Below are positions 22,115-30,003 of a stretch of 38,822 bases of DNA, one piece after another. Positions within the stretch are counted from its first letter, which is position 1; the number at the start of each line of letters is the position of its first letter. Origin of the DNA: Patescibacteria group bacterium (GTDB lineage: Bacteria; Patescibacteriota; Patescibacteriia; Patescibacteriales; UBA12465); assembly GCA_028692765.1 (NCBI GenBank), contig JAQUWT010000001.1:79695-118516 (forward strand), in the 5' to 3' direction. Below the pieces are notes generated by a model. That model saw only the letters and a list, made by a program, of their open reading frames with translations. It did not search any database and was not told where the DNA came from. The position numbers and the translations under genes are program-made.

Positions 22115-23401
22115 ATGAAAAAGCTGCTGCAGTTAAAATTAAGATTTTTAAGCCGTTTAATCTTGAAAAAATATCATCCGGAAATAGTGGCTATTTCCGG
22201 GTCTATCGGCAAGACCAGCACTAAAGAAGCAATTTTTCAGGTTTTATCGGGCCGGCTGGCGGTGCGGACAAGTATTAAGAATTATAATAATGAGATTGGC
22301 GTGCCTTTAACTATCATCGGAGTAGAATCTCCGGGCTCATCTTTGTCTGGATGGTTGCGGGTATTTTGGCGCGCTTGGCGCTTGTATATTCGGCGCGACC
22401 AGTCTTATCCGAAAGTTTTAATTTTAGAAATGGGCATTGATCGTCCCGGCGACATGGACTATCTAACGCGCTTGGCTCCGCCCACAGTCGGAGTCATTAC
22501 CGCTGTCAGTTATTCTCATTTGGAATACTTCGGCAGCTTGCAGAATATCAAGAAGGAAAAGCAAGTTTTAATAGAAAGAGTTACTCGCAAAGGTTTGAGC
22601 ATCCTTAATTACGATAATGAAGCCGCCCGTTCAATGGCTGAAGTCAGTCCGGCACGCGTTCTTAGCTTTGGTCTTTTGCCTGGCGCCGATATTGTCGCCC
22701 AAGATTTGCATTACCGCTATCAAGGAGCGTCTTATGATATTGCCGGTTTAAATTTTAAACTTAATTATGAAGGCAATATCGTGCCTGTAGAAATGCCTAA
22801 TATCATTGGGGAGGGAGGTGTTTATGCCGCCTTGGCCGCCGTTGCGGTGGCCCTTCATTTCGGCCTGAATCTGATGGAAATAGCTTCGGCTTTGCGCGGT
22901 TTGCGCTTGCCGGCCGGCAGGATGCAGCTTTTGCCAGGAATTAAGCATACTTTTTTAATTGATGACAGCTATAATTCTTCCCCGGAAGCGTGCCTTTCCG
23001 CTTTAAAGGTTTTGGGCCAGGTGAAGATAGACGGCGATGCCAGTAAATATGCGGTTTTAGGGGACATGCTGGAAATTGGCGCTTATAGCGAAGAGGGGCA
23101 CGCTTTAGTCGGACGCGCTTTATTCGAACAGGGAATTGATTATTTGGTGAGCGTCGGCGAACGTTCTCGCGATATTGACCGCGGCGCTAAAGAAGCGGGC
23201 ATGAGCGGTGATTTTATTTTTCATTTTGATGATTCAGCGGCGGCGGGATTATTTGTTCAAGAACGCCTGCATGAAGGCGATGTTGTTTTGATTAAAGGCT
23301 CGCAAGGGGCGAGAATGGAAAAAGTGACAAAAGAATTGATGGCCGAGCCTGATAGGGCGGAAGACTTACTTGTCCGGCAGGGGCCAGGCTGGCAGGATTA
23401 G
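22115..23401 (+). CDS. murF: MurF-like Mur ligase lacking the N-terminal substrate domain
   Basis: 428 residues. The ATP-binding P-loop (SGSIGKTST, Lys33) starts at residue 28, whereas in standard MurF it comes after an N-terminal UDP-MurNAc-binding domain of about 80-100 residues. Here that domain is replaced by a basic amphipathic helix (KKLLQLKLRFLSRLILKK). The central domain continues with VLILEMGIDRPGDMDYL and GVITAVSYSHLEYFGS. The C-terminal domain opens with the family's GRMQLLPG ... IDDSYNSSPEA. An aromatic and arginine-rich insert (WLRVFWRAWRLYIRR) may touch the membrane. It would add D-Ala-D-Ala to the UDP-MurNAc peptide. As last gene of the dcw run before a terminator, MurF is the best call; another Mur-type ligase cannot be excluded. 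Confidence 0.82.
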   Translation: MKKLLQLKLRFLSRLILKKYHPEIVAISGSIGKTSTKEAIFQVLSGRLAVRTSIKNYNNEIGVPLTIIGVESPGSSLSGWLRVFWRAWRLYIRRDQSYPKVLILEMGIDRPGDMDYLTRLAPPTVGVITAVSYSHLEYFGSLQNIKKEKQVLIERVTRKGLSILNYDNEAARSMAEVSPARVLSFGLLPGADIVAQDLHYRYQGASYDIAGLNFKLNYEGNIVPVEMPNIIGEGGVYAALAAVAVALHFGLNLMEIASALRGLRLPAGRMQLLPGIKHTFLIDDSYNSSPEACLSALKVLGQVKIDGDASKYAVLGDMLEIGAYSEEGHALVGRALFEQGIDYLVSVGERSRDIDRGAKEAGMSGDFIFHFDDSAAAGLFVQERLHEGDVVLIKGSQGARMEKVTKELMAEPDRAEDLLVRQGPGWQD

Positions 23402-23414
23402 TTATTTTTATGCG

Positions 23415-23442
23415 AAAAAAGCGCCTTCAAGGCGCTTTTTGC
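23415..23442 (+). terminator. Terminator of the dcw operon
   Basis: AAAAAGCGCC-TTCAA-GGCGCTTTTT, 10-bp stem with flanking A and T tracts; probably works in both directions. Confidence 0.9.
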
Positions 23443-23464
23443 TTGATTTTTCAGTTTATTAGGC

Positions 23465-23470
23465 TATACT
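23465..23470 (+). promoter_or_regulatory. rmlD -10 (TATACT), leaderless
   Basis: TATACT ends 6 nt before the rmlD ATG at 23477, so the transcript would begin on the start codon. A TTGATT at 23444-23449 is the only -35 candidate, with a short 15-bp spacer. Confidence 0.45.
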
Positions 23471-23476
23471 CAAATT

Positions 23477-24352
23477 ATGTCTATTCTTATTCTCGGCGCG
23501 GCCGGCAATCTCGGCGGCCAGCTAAAAAAAATTTTTTCCAAGCAAGACTGTCAGGCCTGGGACAGGCTTGATTTTGATTTTTTAAACTTTGAGGAATTAG
23601 CCAAGCGCTTGCGCGCTTTATCGCCCAGCATTATTATCAATGCCGCCGCCTACAATGCCGTTGATAGATGTGAAGAAAATGAGGAAGAAGCAATGTTGGC
23701 TCAGCGTTTGAATGCTGAGCTTCCTGGCGCCCTGGCGGATTATTGCTTGGAGTTCGGGTCCAGACTGATTCATTATTCGACTGATTATGTTTTTGGCGGC
23801 GACGGACGCTTATCGGGGGCTTACTCGGAAACCGATAAGCCGATGCCCGTAAATATTTACGGTCGCACTAAATTTTCTGGTGAGCAGGAAATTGCCAGGA
23901 GGGCTTTAGCCGGCCTAGATTATTATCTGATTCGCACCTCTAAGCTCTTCGGCCCGAAAGGAGAGAATCCGCAGGCGAAACCTAGTTTTTTTGACATTAT
24001 GATTGCCCTGTCTTCAAAAAATGAAACAGTCAAAGCGATTGACGGGGAAAAGAGCTGTTTTACCTATACCCCTGATTTAGCTGCCGCCACCCTGAGTTTA
24101 TTAACGGATAGGCCGGCGCGGGGAATATATCATTTATGTAATTCAGGCGAAGCGACCTGGCATGAGGGCGCTAAATATCTTTTTGAGGCGATTGGCGCCG
24201 ACGTTAATTTGCAAGCTTTGGCGCCGGCAGACTGGCCTCGTCCGGCTGCCCGCCCTCAATACTCAGCCTTAGCCAATCATCGACGCCCTCGTTTGCGTCC
24301 TTGGACCGAGGCCTTGGATGAATACTTGGTTTCTTTAGGTTTGAAAAAATAA
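23477..24352 (+). CDS. rmlD: dTDP-4-dehydrorhamnose reductase
   Basis: 291 residues of the extended SDR family. The NAD(P)-binding motif is GAAGNLG at residues 7-13, the family block INAAAYNAVDRCE follows, and the catalytic Tyr and Lys are in YGRTK, with the upstream Thr in HYSTDYVFGG. It performs the last step of dTDP-L-rhamnose synthesis. rmlA follows after 18 nt; rmlB and rmlC are not in the window. Together with the glycosyltransferases nearby it points to a rhamnose-containing surface glycan. Confidence 0.93.
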   Translation: MSILILGAAGNLGGQLKKIFSKQDCQAWDRLDFDFLNFEELAKRLRALSPSIIINAAAYNAVDRCEENEEEAMLAQRLNAELPGALADYCLEFGSRLIHYSTDYVFGGDGRLSGAYSETDKPMPVNIYGRTKFSGEQEIARRALAGLDYYLIRTSKLFGPKGENPQAKPSFFDIMIALSSKNETVKAIDGEKSCFTYTPDLAAATLSLLTDRPARGIYHLCNSGEATWHEGAKYLFEAIGADVNLQALAPADWPRPAARPQYSALANHRRPRLRPWTEALDEYLVSLGLKK

Positions 24353-24370
24353 TTAAGTTAAAATAAATTT

Positions 24371-25096
24371 ATGCGCGGAATTATTTTATCAGGAGGCAGC
24401 GGCACTCGTTTGCGTCCATTGACGAAAATTACCAGCAAGCAGTTATTGCCGATTTATAATCGGCCGATGATTTATTATCCCTTAGATACTTTAATTAAAG
24501 CCGGTATTAAAGAAATTCTCATTATTGTTTCTCCGGAAAGAGCCGGCGATTATCTCAATTTATTGGGCAGCGGCCGTGAGTTTGGCGTAAAATTTACCTA
24601 TGAAATTCAGGATAAACCCGAAGGATTGGCTCAAGCTTTCATTATCGGCGAAAAATTTATCCAAGGAGAGAGCGTGGCTATGATTTTGGGCGATAATATT
24701 TTCGAGGATAATTTTGCCGATGATATTTCCAGTTTTAAGGGGGGCGCCAAAGTGTTTGCCAAGCATGTGCCCGATCCCGAGCGTTTCGGCGTCGTCAAAT
24801 TCGATGACAAGATGAGGGCGGAAAAAATTGTTGAAAAGCCGGTTGATTATCTGAGCAACTATGCCGTTACCGGCCTGTATGTTTATGACCATCGCGTCGT
24901 TGAAGTGGCTAAAAATTTGCAGCCGAGCGCTCGCGGCGAATTGGAAATTACCGACTTGAATAATTGGTATCTTGAAAAAGGAGAATTGGAAGTGGCGATG
25001 GTAGAAGGAGAATGGCTGGATGCCGGTACTTTTGACAGTCTGTTAAAGGCTCAGCTTTTTGCCAAAGAAAAGCTGGATGCTAAGATGTCTATTTGA
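24371..25096 (+). CDS. rmlA: Glucose-1-phosphate thymidylyltransferase, short form
   Basis: 241 residues. The nucleotidyltransferase signature GGSGTRLRPLT and Lys in SKQLLPIYNRPMIYYPL are intact, as are GLAQAFIIGEKF, the metal-site Asp in MILGDNIFEDN, and EKPVDYLSNYAVTGLYVYD. Full-length RmlA has about 290 residues; the C-terminal helices that form the allosteric dTDP-rhamnose site and part of the dimer interface are missing. Loss of feedback inhibition is therefore plausible. It makes dTDP-glucose from glucose-1-phosphate and dTTP. Confidence 0.92.
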   Translation: MRGIILSGGSGTRLRPLTKITSKQLLPIYNRPMIYYPLDTLIKAGIKEILIIVSPERAGDYLNLLGSGREFGVKFTYEIQDKPEGLAQAFIIGEKFIQGESVAMILGDNIFEDNFADDISSFKGGAKVFAKHVPDPERFGVVKFDDKMRAEKIVEKPVDYLSNYAVTGLYVYDHRVVEVAKNLQPSARGELEITDLNNWYLEKGELEVAMVEGEWLDAGTFDSLLKAQLFAKEKLDAKMSI

Positions 25097-25133
25097 TTTC
25101 TATTGGCAGTCTTTTTGGAATGTTTTTATATAT

Positions 25134-26090
25134 ATGAAATTAGCCGTCGCTTTTTTATGCTACAACGAGAGCTCCGCGCCTTATTTGCCGGAGTTTTTAA
25201 AGAGTTTGGATGCGGCTTTAAGGCGTCTTGAAGCGGAAATTTTTGTTTTTGCCGGCGATAATAGCGACCGCGCCCCCTTTATCAATCAAGAATTATTGTC
25301 TCGCCACAATCTCAGCACTTCCTTTCCGGTCAAATTGCTGGCCTTTGATAGAAATCTAGGTTTTGCCGCCGCCTATAACCGTTTGATTGCCGCCGCCAAA
25401 GAAGCGGGAGCGGATTATTTTTTGATGATTAATCCCGACATGCTGTTGGCGGAGGATATGATTGCGAAGCTATTGTCCGTCTTGTCCGAGCGTATAGATT
25501 TAGCGGCGGCCTGTCCCAAGATATATCGCTGGGATTTTGCGGGTAAGCGCTTGACCAATATTATTGATTCTTGCGGCATCGGCCTAGCATCTGGTTTGCG
25601 TTTTTATGACCTCGGGCAAGGCCAAGAAGATTATGGCCAATATGAAGGCATGGAGATTATCGGCCCATCGGGAGCAGCCGCTCTTTTCCGTATCAGCGCT
25701 TTAGAAAAGATTAAAGAGCATGGCCAATATTTCGACGAACGTTTTTTTATGTATAAGGAGGATTGTGACCTCTCCTATCGCCTATATCGAGCCGGCCAGG
25801 AAACGGCGCTGGTGCCGGGCGCCATTGCTTATCATGATAGGAGTAGCGCTAGTCAGAAAAATTTATGGCAGACTTGGCGGCATTGGCGAAAAAGGAGCCG
25901 GTTGACGCGTTCTTGGTCTTTTACTAACCAGAATTTAATTTTTGCTAAATATTTTCACTCCGAGGGCTATTTTTCCCGCTTTTTAATCATTATCAGGTTA
26001 ATATTTATGTTTCTATTTTCTTTAATATTAGCCCCTTTTCTTTTGAAAACCTTTTTTAAGCCCTGGAAGATGCATCGGAGTATTGACTAA
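25134..26090 (+). CDS. GT2-family glycosyltransferase (rhamnosyltransferase-like)
   Basis: Start set at 25134 (MKLAVAFLCYNES), where the GT-A fold begins; the open frame extends upstream to 25059 inside rmlA without family features. The 318 residues contain the nucleotide-sugar region with an Asn-Pro-Asp (LMINPDMLLAEDM) in place of a DxD, the acceptor-side GPSGAAALFRISAL, and the catalytic ED motif in FFMYKEDCDLSYRL. A hydrophobic C-terminal segment (about 280-305) with a basic tail may anchor it to the membrane. The position after rmlD and rmlA suggests rhamnose transfer, which is an inference. Confidence 0.88.
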   Translation: MKLAVAFLCYNESSAPYLPEFLKSLDAALRRLEAEIFVFAGDNSDRAPFINQELLSRHNLSTSFPVKLLAFDRNLGFAAAYNRLIAAAKEAGADYFLMINPDMLLAEDMIAKLLSVLSERIDLAAACPKIYRWDFAGKRLTNIIDSCGIGLASGLRFYDLGQGQEDYGQYEGMEIIGPSGAAALFRISALEKIKEHGQYFDERFFMYKEDCDLSYRLYRAGQETALVPGAIAYHDRSSASQKNLWQTWRHWRKRSRLTRSWSFTNQNLIFAKYFHSEGYFSRFLIIIRLIFMFLFSLILAPFLLKTFFKPWKMHRSID

Positions 26091-26170
26091 TATAAAATAT
26101 TATGATAGATTGACTTTATAGTAAAATTATTAAGATTAAAATAGTATAGCGAGTCTATATTTTTGTTTAT

Positions 26171-27214
26171 ATGGACAATTTTTTAGAAAGTATTGTGCGC
26201 GATAAGCGCAGCGAGGAATTATCTAAATTGAATGCGATTCAAATCGTCAATGGCTTGTTCTCCGACCTTATGGACAGGGAGCGCGATATTTTGACCAGAC
26301 GTTTCGGTTTGAATGGCGATAAGAATGAAACCTTGGAAAAAATCGGCCAACTGCATAAGCTGACTCGGGAAAGGGTGCGCCAGATTGAGAACGCGAGTAT
26401 TAAAAAAATTAAGCGTTTGGATAATTTAAGCGATTACCTCGTCACTCTGAAAGGAGTGGTTGGGGAATTGTTAAAAGAACATGGTGGCTTGTTGAGGCGT
26501 GATTTTTTGCTTGATATTTTGACCGTAATGAGCTTGGAAATGAGCAGCGATGCCGATATTAATAGCGCTGAATATGAAAAGGATAGGCAGGTCTGTAAAA
26601 ATCGTTTCGATTTTATCTTGTCCAAACTTCTTGGCGATGATTTTGATTTAATGCCAGACTCCGGCAATTTTAACGCCTCCATTAAGCTTAAAGAAGAATC
26701 TTTAGAGCATTTTGAAAATTTATCTAAAGATTTGTTGTCAAAATTTGAATCTTTAAATAAAACGCTCGATACCGAAGGCGTCTTGTCTTTGCTTAAGAGC
26801 CTCGATTCCTATTCTCAATATCAAGATAAGATGGAGGCTAATAACAGCGCTGATATCACCCCTATTTTCAAGAGCCAGGTTTTTCCGGATAAGGCTGAAA
26901 TTATCAACAGCAATAAGACTTTATATTCCCTGATGCAAGCGTTGAAAGATTTGGAACGCAATAAATTCGGTTATTGGGGTAAGGCCGATTGGCAGGAAAT
27001 CAAACCGAAGACAATTAATGATAAGATTTATTTGGTTTTGAAAAATGCTGGCCAGCCGTTACATTTTACAGATATTGCTTCTAAGATTAATGAAATAAAG
27101 TTTGACCATAAGAATGCTAATCCGGCGACCGTACATAATGAATTGATTTTAGACGAGCGCTATGTCTTGACCGGTCGGGGAATGTATGGTCTAAGGGAGT
27201 GGCAGAGTGCCTAA
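26171..27214 (+). CDS. Sigma-70 region 4 domain fused to a HARE-HTH domain
   Basis: 347 residues. Residues about 22-82 are a sigma region 4 helix-turn-helix (LMDRERDILTRRFGLNG, then LTRERVRQIENASIKKIKRL), which in sigma factors reads the -35 element and contacts the RNA polymerase beta flap. Regions 2 and 3 are absent. A helical middle of about 190 residues has no recognised domain. Residues about 278-345 (INDKIYLVLKNAGQPLHFTD ... TGRGMYGLREW) match the HARE-HTH (HB1/ASXL) winged helix also found in the RNA polymerase delta subunit. It cannot be a complete sigma factor; an RNA-polymerase-associated regulator is the best guess. It is a single-gene unit with a strong terminator. Confidence 0.85.
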   Translation: MDNFLESIVRDKRSEELSKLNAIQIVNGLFSDLMDRERDILTRRFGLNGDKNETLEKIGQLHKLTRERVRQIENASIKKIKRLDNLSDYLVTLKGVVGELLKEHGGLLRRDFLLDILTVMSLEMSSDADINSAEYEKDRQVCKNRFDFILSKLLGDDFDLMPDSGNFNASIKLKEESLEHFENLSKDLLSKFESLNKTLDTEGVLSLLKSLDSYSQYQDKMEANNSADITPIFKSQVFPDKAEIINSNKTLYSLMQALKDLERNKFGYWGKADWQEIKPKTINDKIYLVLKNAGQPLHFTDIASKINEIKFDHKNANPATVHNELILDERYVLTGRGMYGLREWQSA

Positions 27215-27253
27215 AAAACTCTATTATTTTTAATTAATTGCAGAATATTTTAT

Positions 27254-27283
27254 AACCGTTGCGCTGAGCGCAACGGTTTTTGT
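27254..27283 (+). terminator. Terminator after the sigma4-HARE gene
   Basis: AACCGTTGCGC-TGA-GCGCAACGGTT, a perfect 11-bp stem followed by a T-rich tract. Confidence 0.92.
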
Positions 27284-27310
27284 TTTCTTAAATTTATGCT
27301 AAAATATTAA

Positions 27311-27316
27311 TATAAT
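27311..27316 (+). promoter_or_regulatory. -10 of the 27357 operon (TATAAT)
   Basis: Perfect TATAAT; the -35 region is not recognisable (TTAAAT at 17 bp). The leader to the ATG at 27357 would be about 34 nt. Confidence 0.5.
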
Positions 27317-27356
27317 TACCGGCGCCTTGGACGACGCCGTTGTCTATCATTTTGTT

Positions 27357-28802
27357 ATGGAAATTACGATTAATACTTCCAGATTGGACGCCTTTTTCGC
27401 TTTACCGGCCGATCAGATGCTGTGGGTATTTTTTATCAATATCGGCTGGATGATTATCGCCGCTGTTTTGTTGTATGGCATTTCTTTGATTTATCTGCAA
27501 AAAATCAGAGCTCAGTGGGCGGCCAAGAATTTAAAGTTTATTATTTTGGCAATTGATATTCCTAAAGGCAATGAACAATCGCCCAAAGCCGTGGAGAATA
27601 TGTTTACTTATCTCGGCGGCGCGCATGGTTCTGTTAATTTTTTTGAAAAATGGTTCGAGGGCAAATTTCAGGTTTCCTTCAGTTATGAAATTGTCAGCAT
27701 TGAGGGCTATACTCAGTTTTTAATTAGGATGCCGATTGAATTTCGCAATTTAATTGAAACTTCTGTCTATTCTCAATATCCCGATGCTGAAATTTCCGAG
27801 GTTGACGACTATGTCGATACGGTTCCTCATCGCTTTCCGGATGAAGATTATGATGTTTGGGGGGCGGAATTCATGCAGGCCAATAATTGGGCTTTTCCCA
27901 TTAAACTTTATCAGGAGTTTGAGCATAGTTTTGGCGAATCGGAGACGCAGTTTAAAGATCCAATGGCGTCTTTAATGGATTTGTGCAGTTCCTTGCGCGA
28001 AGGCGAACAGTTGTGGATGCAGCTAGTGATTATTCCCATCGGTTTCGATTGGGTGGCGGAAACGGATAAGGCGGTTGATAAAATTTTAGGCAAGAAGAAG
28101 AAACAATCAGGCGCCGCTTCTAAATTTGTAGAATGGATGGGCGATGCTAGCGAAGCTGTCTATAGCATCTGGGGTGATATCGAGAGCAAATCGTCAGAAG
28201 AGAAGGGCTTGTCCATGCAGGAGCTTACCCCTAAGCAGAAGAAGCAGATTGAAGCTATCCATATGAAGGCTTCAAAATTATCTTTTGAGGCAAAAATTCG
28301 CGTCGTCTATGTGGCTCGTAAAGATTTAATGAATAAAAGTAAAGTGGTGAACGGAATAGTCGGCTACATGAAGCAATTTGCTTCTCTTGATTTAAATAAT
28401 TTAAAGCCGGATGTTAAATTGACGATGACAAAAACCGCTTATTTTAATAAAGATAAGCGCCTGCTCCGCAAAAAGAATGCAATTATGTCCAATTATGTCG
28501 CCAGGGAAGATACGGCTGGACGCAATCCCGGTTTATATAATATCGAAGAGTTAGCGACTCTCTGGCATTTCCCGATAGAAGCTAATGTCAAGGCGCCGTT
28601 GATTCAGAAAGCCCCAGGCAGAAAAGCCGATGCTCCTTCCGCTTTGCCGATAATCAATGATATCGCCGGGCCCTTGCCGGAACTATTCAGCTCAGAAATT
28701 TTGCGGAGCCAGGCTGCAAGTAGCCCAGCTCAGGATGAGAACAAAAGCAATGTAAAAGCGGAAGAGGATAAGAGCGTGCCTGATAATTTACCCTTTGTTT
28801 AA
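27357..28802 (+). CDS. CPR-type membrane protein, DUF8128-like
   Basis: ATG at 27357 chosen; a TTG at 27327 would add ten residues of unlikely sequence. The protein has 481 residues: one transmembrane helix at about 22-47 (MLWVFFINIGWMIIAAVLLY), then a large soluble domain. The region around 50-240 (LAIDIPKGNEQSPKAVENMF, YPDAEISEVDDYVD) resembles the domain that precedes the ATPase in CPR proteins annotated as type IV secretion DNA-binding proteins, and the motif GLYNIEELATLWHFP near residue 395 closes it. Here no ATPase domain follows. The C-terminal 60 residues are a Pro/Ala/Glu/Lys-rich tail. The function is unknown. The stop overlaps the GT4 start (TAATG). Confidence 0.75.
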   Translation: MEITINTSRLDAFFALPADQMLWVFFINIGWMIIAAVLLYGISLIYLQKIRAQWAAKNLKFIILAIDIPKGNEQSPKAVENMFTYLGGAHGSVNFFEKWFEGKFQVSFSYEIVSIEGYTQFLIRMPIEFRNLIETSVYSQYPDAEISEVDDYVDTVPHRFPDEDYDVWGAEFMQANNWAFPIKLYQEFEHSFGESETQFKDPMASLMDLCSSLREGEQLWMQLVIIPIGFDWVAETDKAVDKILGKKKKQSGAASKFVEWMGDASEAVYSIWGDIESKSSEEKGLSMQELTPKQKKQIEAIHMKASKLSFEAKIRVVYVARKDLMNKSKVVNGIVGYMKQFASLDLNNLKPDVKLTMTKTAYFNKDKRLLRKKNAIMSNYVAREDTAGRNPGLYNIEELATLWHFPIEANVKAPLIQKAPGRKADAPSALPIINDIAGPLPELFSSEILRSQAASSPAQDENKSNVKAEEDKSVPDNLPFV

Positions 28803-29992
28803 TGTCTAATAATAATCAAACAAAAAAAAGAATCGGTATTGATGCCCGTTTTTACGGTCCTTTAGGTAAGGGTCTGGGGCGATATGTTCAGGAAGTAGTT
28901 GATAATATCATATTGAACGATATTGCCAACAACGAATTTGAATATGTTGTTTTTTTGAGTCCGGAAAATTTTAAAGATTTTAATTCTAATAATCCTAATA
29001 TCCGCAAAGTAGAAGTTCCGTTACGCTGGTATTCGTGGCGGGAGCAATTATTTTTTCCTGCTATTTTAAAAAAAGAAAAATTAGACTTAGTCCATTTTCC
29101 TCACTTCAATGTTCCTTTGTTTACTCCGGTCCCCTTTGTCGTTACTATTCATGACTTAATTCTCACCCGTTTTCCCAGCCGTCGCGCTTCAATGCTTCCC
29201 GCCGCTTTTTATTGGCTCAAACAAGCCGCCTATCGCTTGGTTATTAGAACTGCCATCCGGCGCGCTCGCGCCATCATTACCGTTTCGGAATTTACGCGTC
29301 GGGATATTATTAATAAATTTAAGGCTAAACCCGAAAAAATATTTGTCACTTACGAAGGCGTGGCGGATTTAGAGAAGAAGGAGATTGCCGGTAAGATAGA
29401 GGAGGAAAAGGTTTTACAATGTTATCAGATTAGCGAACCCTTTTTGTTATATGTGGGAAACGCTTATCCCCATAAGAATTTAGAAGTTTTGCTGACGGTA
29501 TTTAAAAGCTTACTTGCTCTCTACGGCCGTCTTAGCTTAGTGATGGTGGGGAAGGATGATTATTTTTATCAGCGCGTTAAGGCCAAAGCTTCAGATTTAT
29601 CTCTTTGGCAGAGCGACGGCGGCGATAATAAAGTTTTTTTTCCCGGATATGTCCCTGATGCCGATTTAGCCGTGTTGTATCGCCGAGCTTTGTTTTATGT
29701 TTTTCCCTCCTTATATGAAGGTTTCGGTTTGCCGCCTTTGGAAGCGATGGCTCATTCTTGCCCGGTTGTTTCTTCCAATCAAGCCAGCCTGCCCGAAATA
29801 ATCGGCGGAGCCGCTCTTTATTTTAACCCCTACAGCCAAGAGGATATGTTGTCTAAATTGGAATTTTTATTAAAAAATGAAGAATATCGCCGACAGTTGA
29901 TAGAGCGCGGCTTAGAAAGAATTAAAGATTTCAGCTGGCAGGAATGTGCGCGTCAAACTTTAGAGATATATCGCAGAATCTTAGGAAAATAA
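28802..29992 (+). CDS. GT4-family glycosyltransferase
   Basis: 396 residues of the GT-B fold. The N-terminal domain starts IGIDARFYGPLGKGLGRYV; the linker holds ITVSEFTRRDIINKF. The C-terminal donor domain has LLYVGNAYPHKNLEVLL, VFFPGYVPDADLAVLYRRA and the EX7E motif in YEGFGLPPLEAMAHSCPVVS. The family is retaining and uses nucleotide sugars such as GDP-mannose or UDP-glucose; the exact donor is not predictable. It overlaps the DUF8128-like gene by 1 nt and precedes the DUF4012 gene by 11 nt, so it is probably part of a surface-structure operon. Confidence 0.93.
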   Translation: MSNNNQTKKRIGIDARFYGPLGKGLGRYVQEVVDNIILNDIANNEFEYVVFLSPENFKDFNSNNPNIRKVEVPLRWYSWREQLFFPAILKKEKLDLVHFPHFNVPLFTPVPFVVTIHDLILTRFPSRRASMLPAAFYWLKQAAYRLVIRTAIRRARAIITVSEFTRRDIINKFKAKPEKIFVTYEGVADLEKKEIAGKIEEEKVLQCYQISEPFLLYVGNAYPHKNLEVLLTVFKSLLALYGRLSLVMVGKDDYFYQRVKAKASDLSLWQSDGGDNKVFFPGYVPDADLAVLYRRALFYVFPSLYEGFGLPPLEAMAHSCPVVSSNQASLPEIIGGAALYFNPYSQEDMLSKLEFLLKNEEYRRQLIERGLERIKDFSWQECARQTLEIYRRILGK

Positions 29993-30003
29993 TTTTAACC
30001 TCA

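Noticed and set aside
25103-25132. TTGGCA ... TATATA before the GT2 gene, a possible internal promoter
   Set aside because: The predicted start would fall beyond the ATG at 25134, and the gene is close enough to rmlA to be co-transcribed.
26110-26150. TTGACT upstream of the sigma4-HARE gene
   Set aside because: No convincing -10 at 16-18 bp; the AT-rich region gives many weak matches, so no promoter is called.
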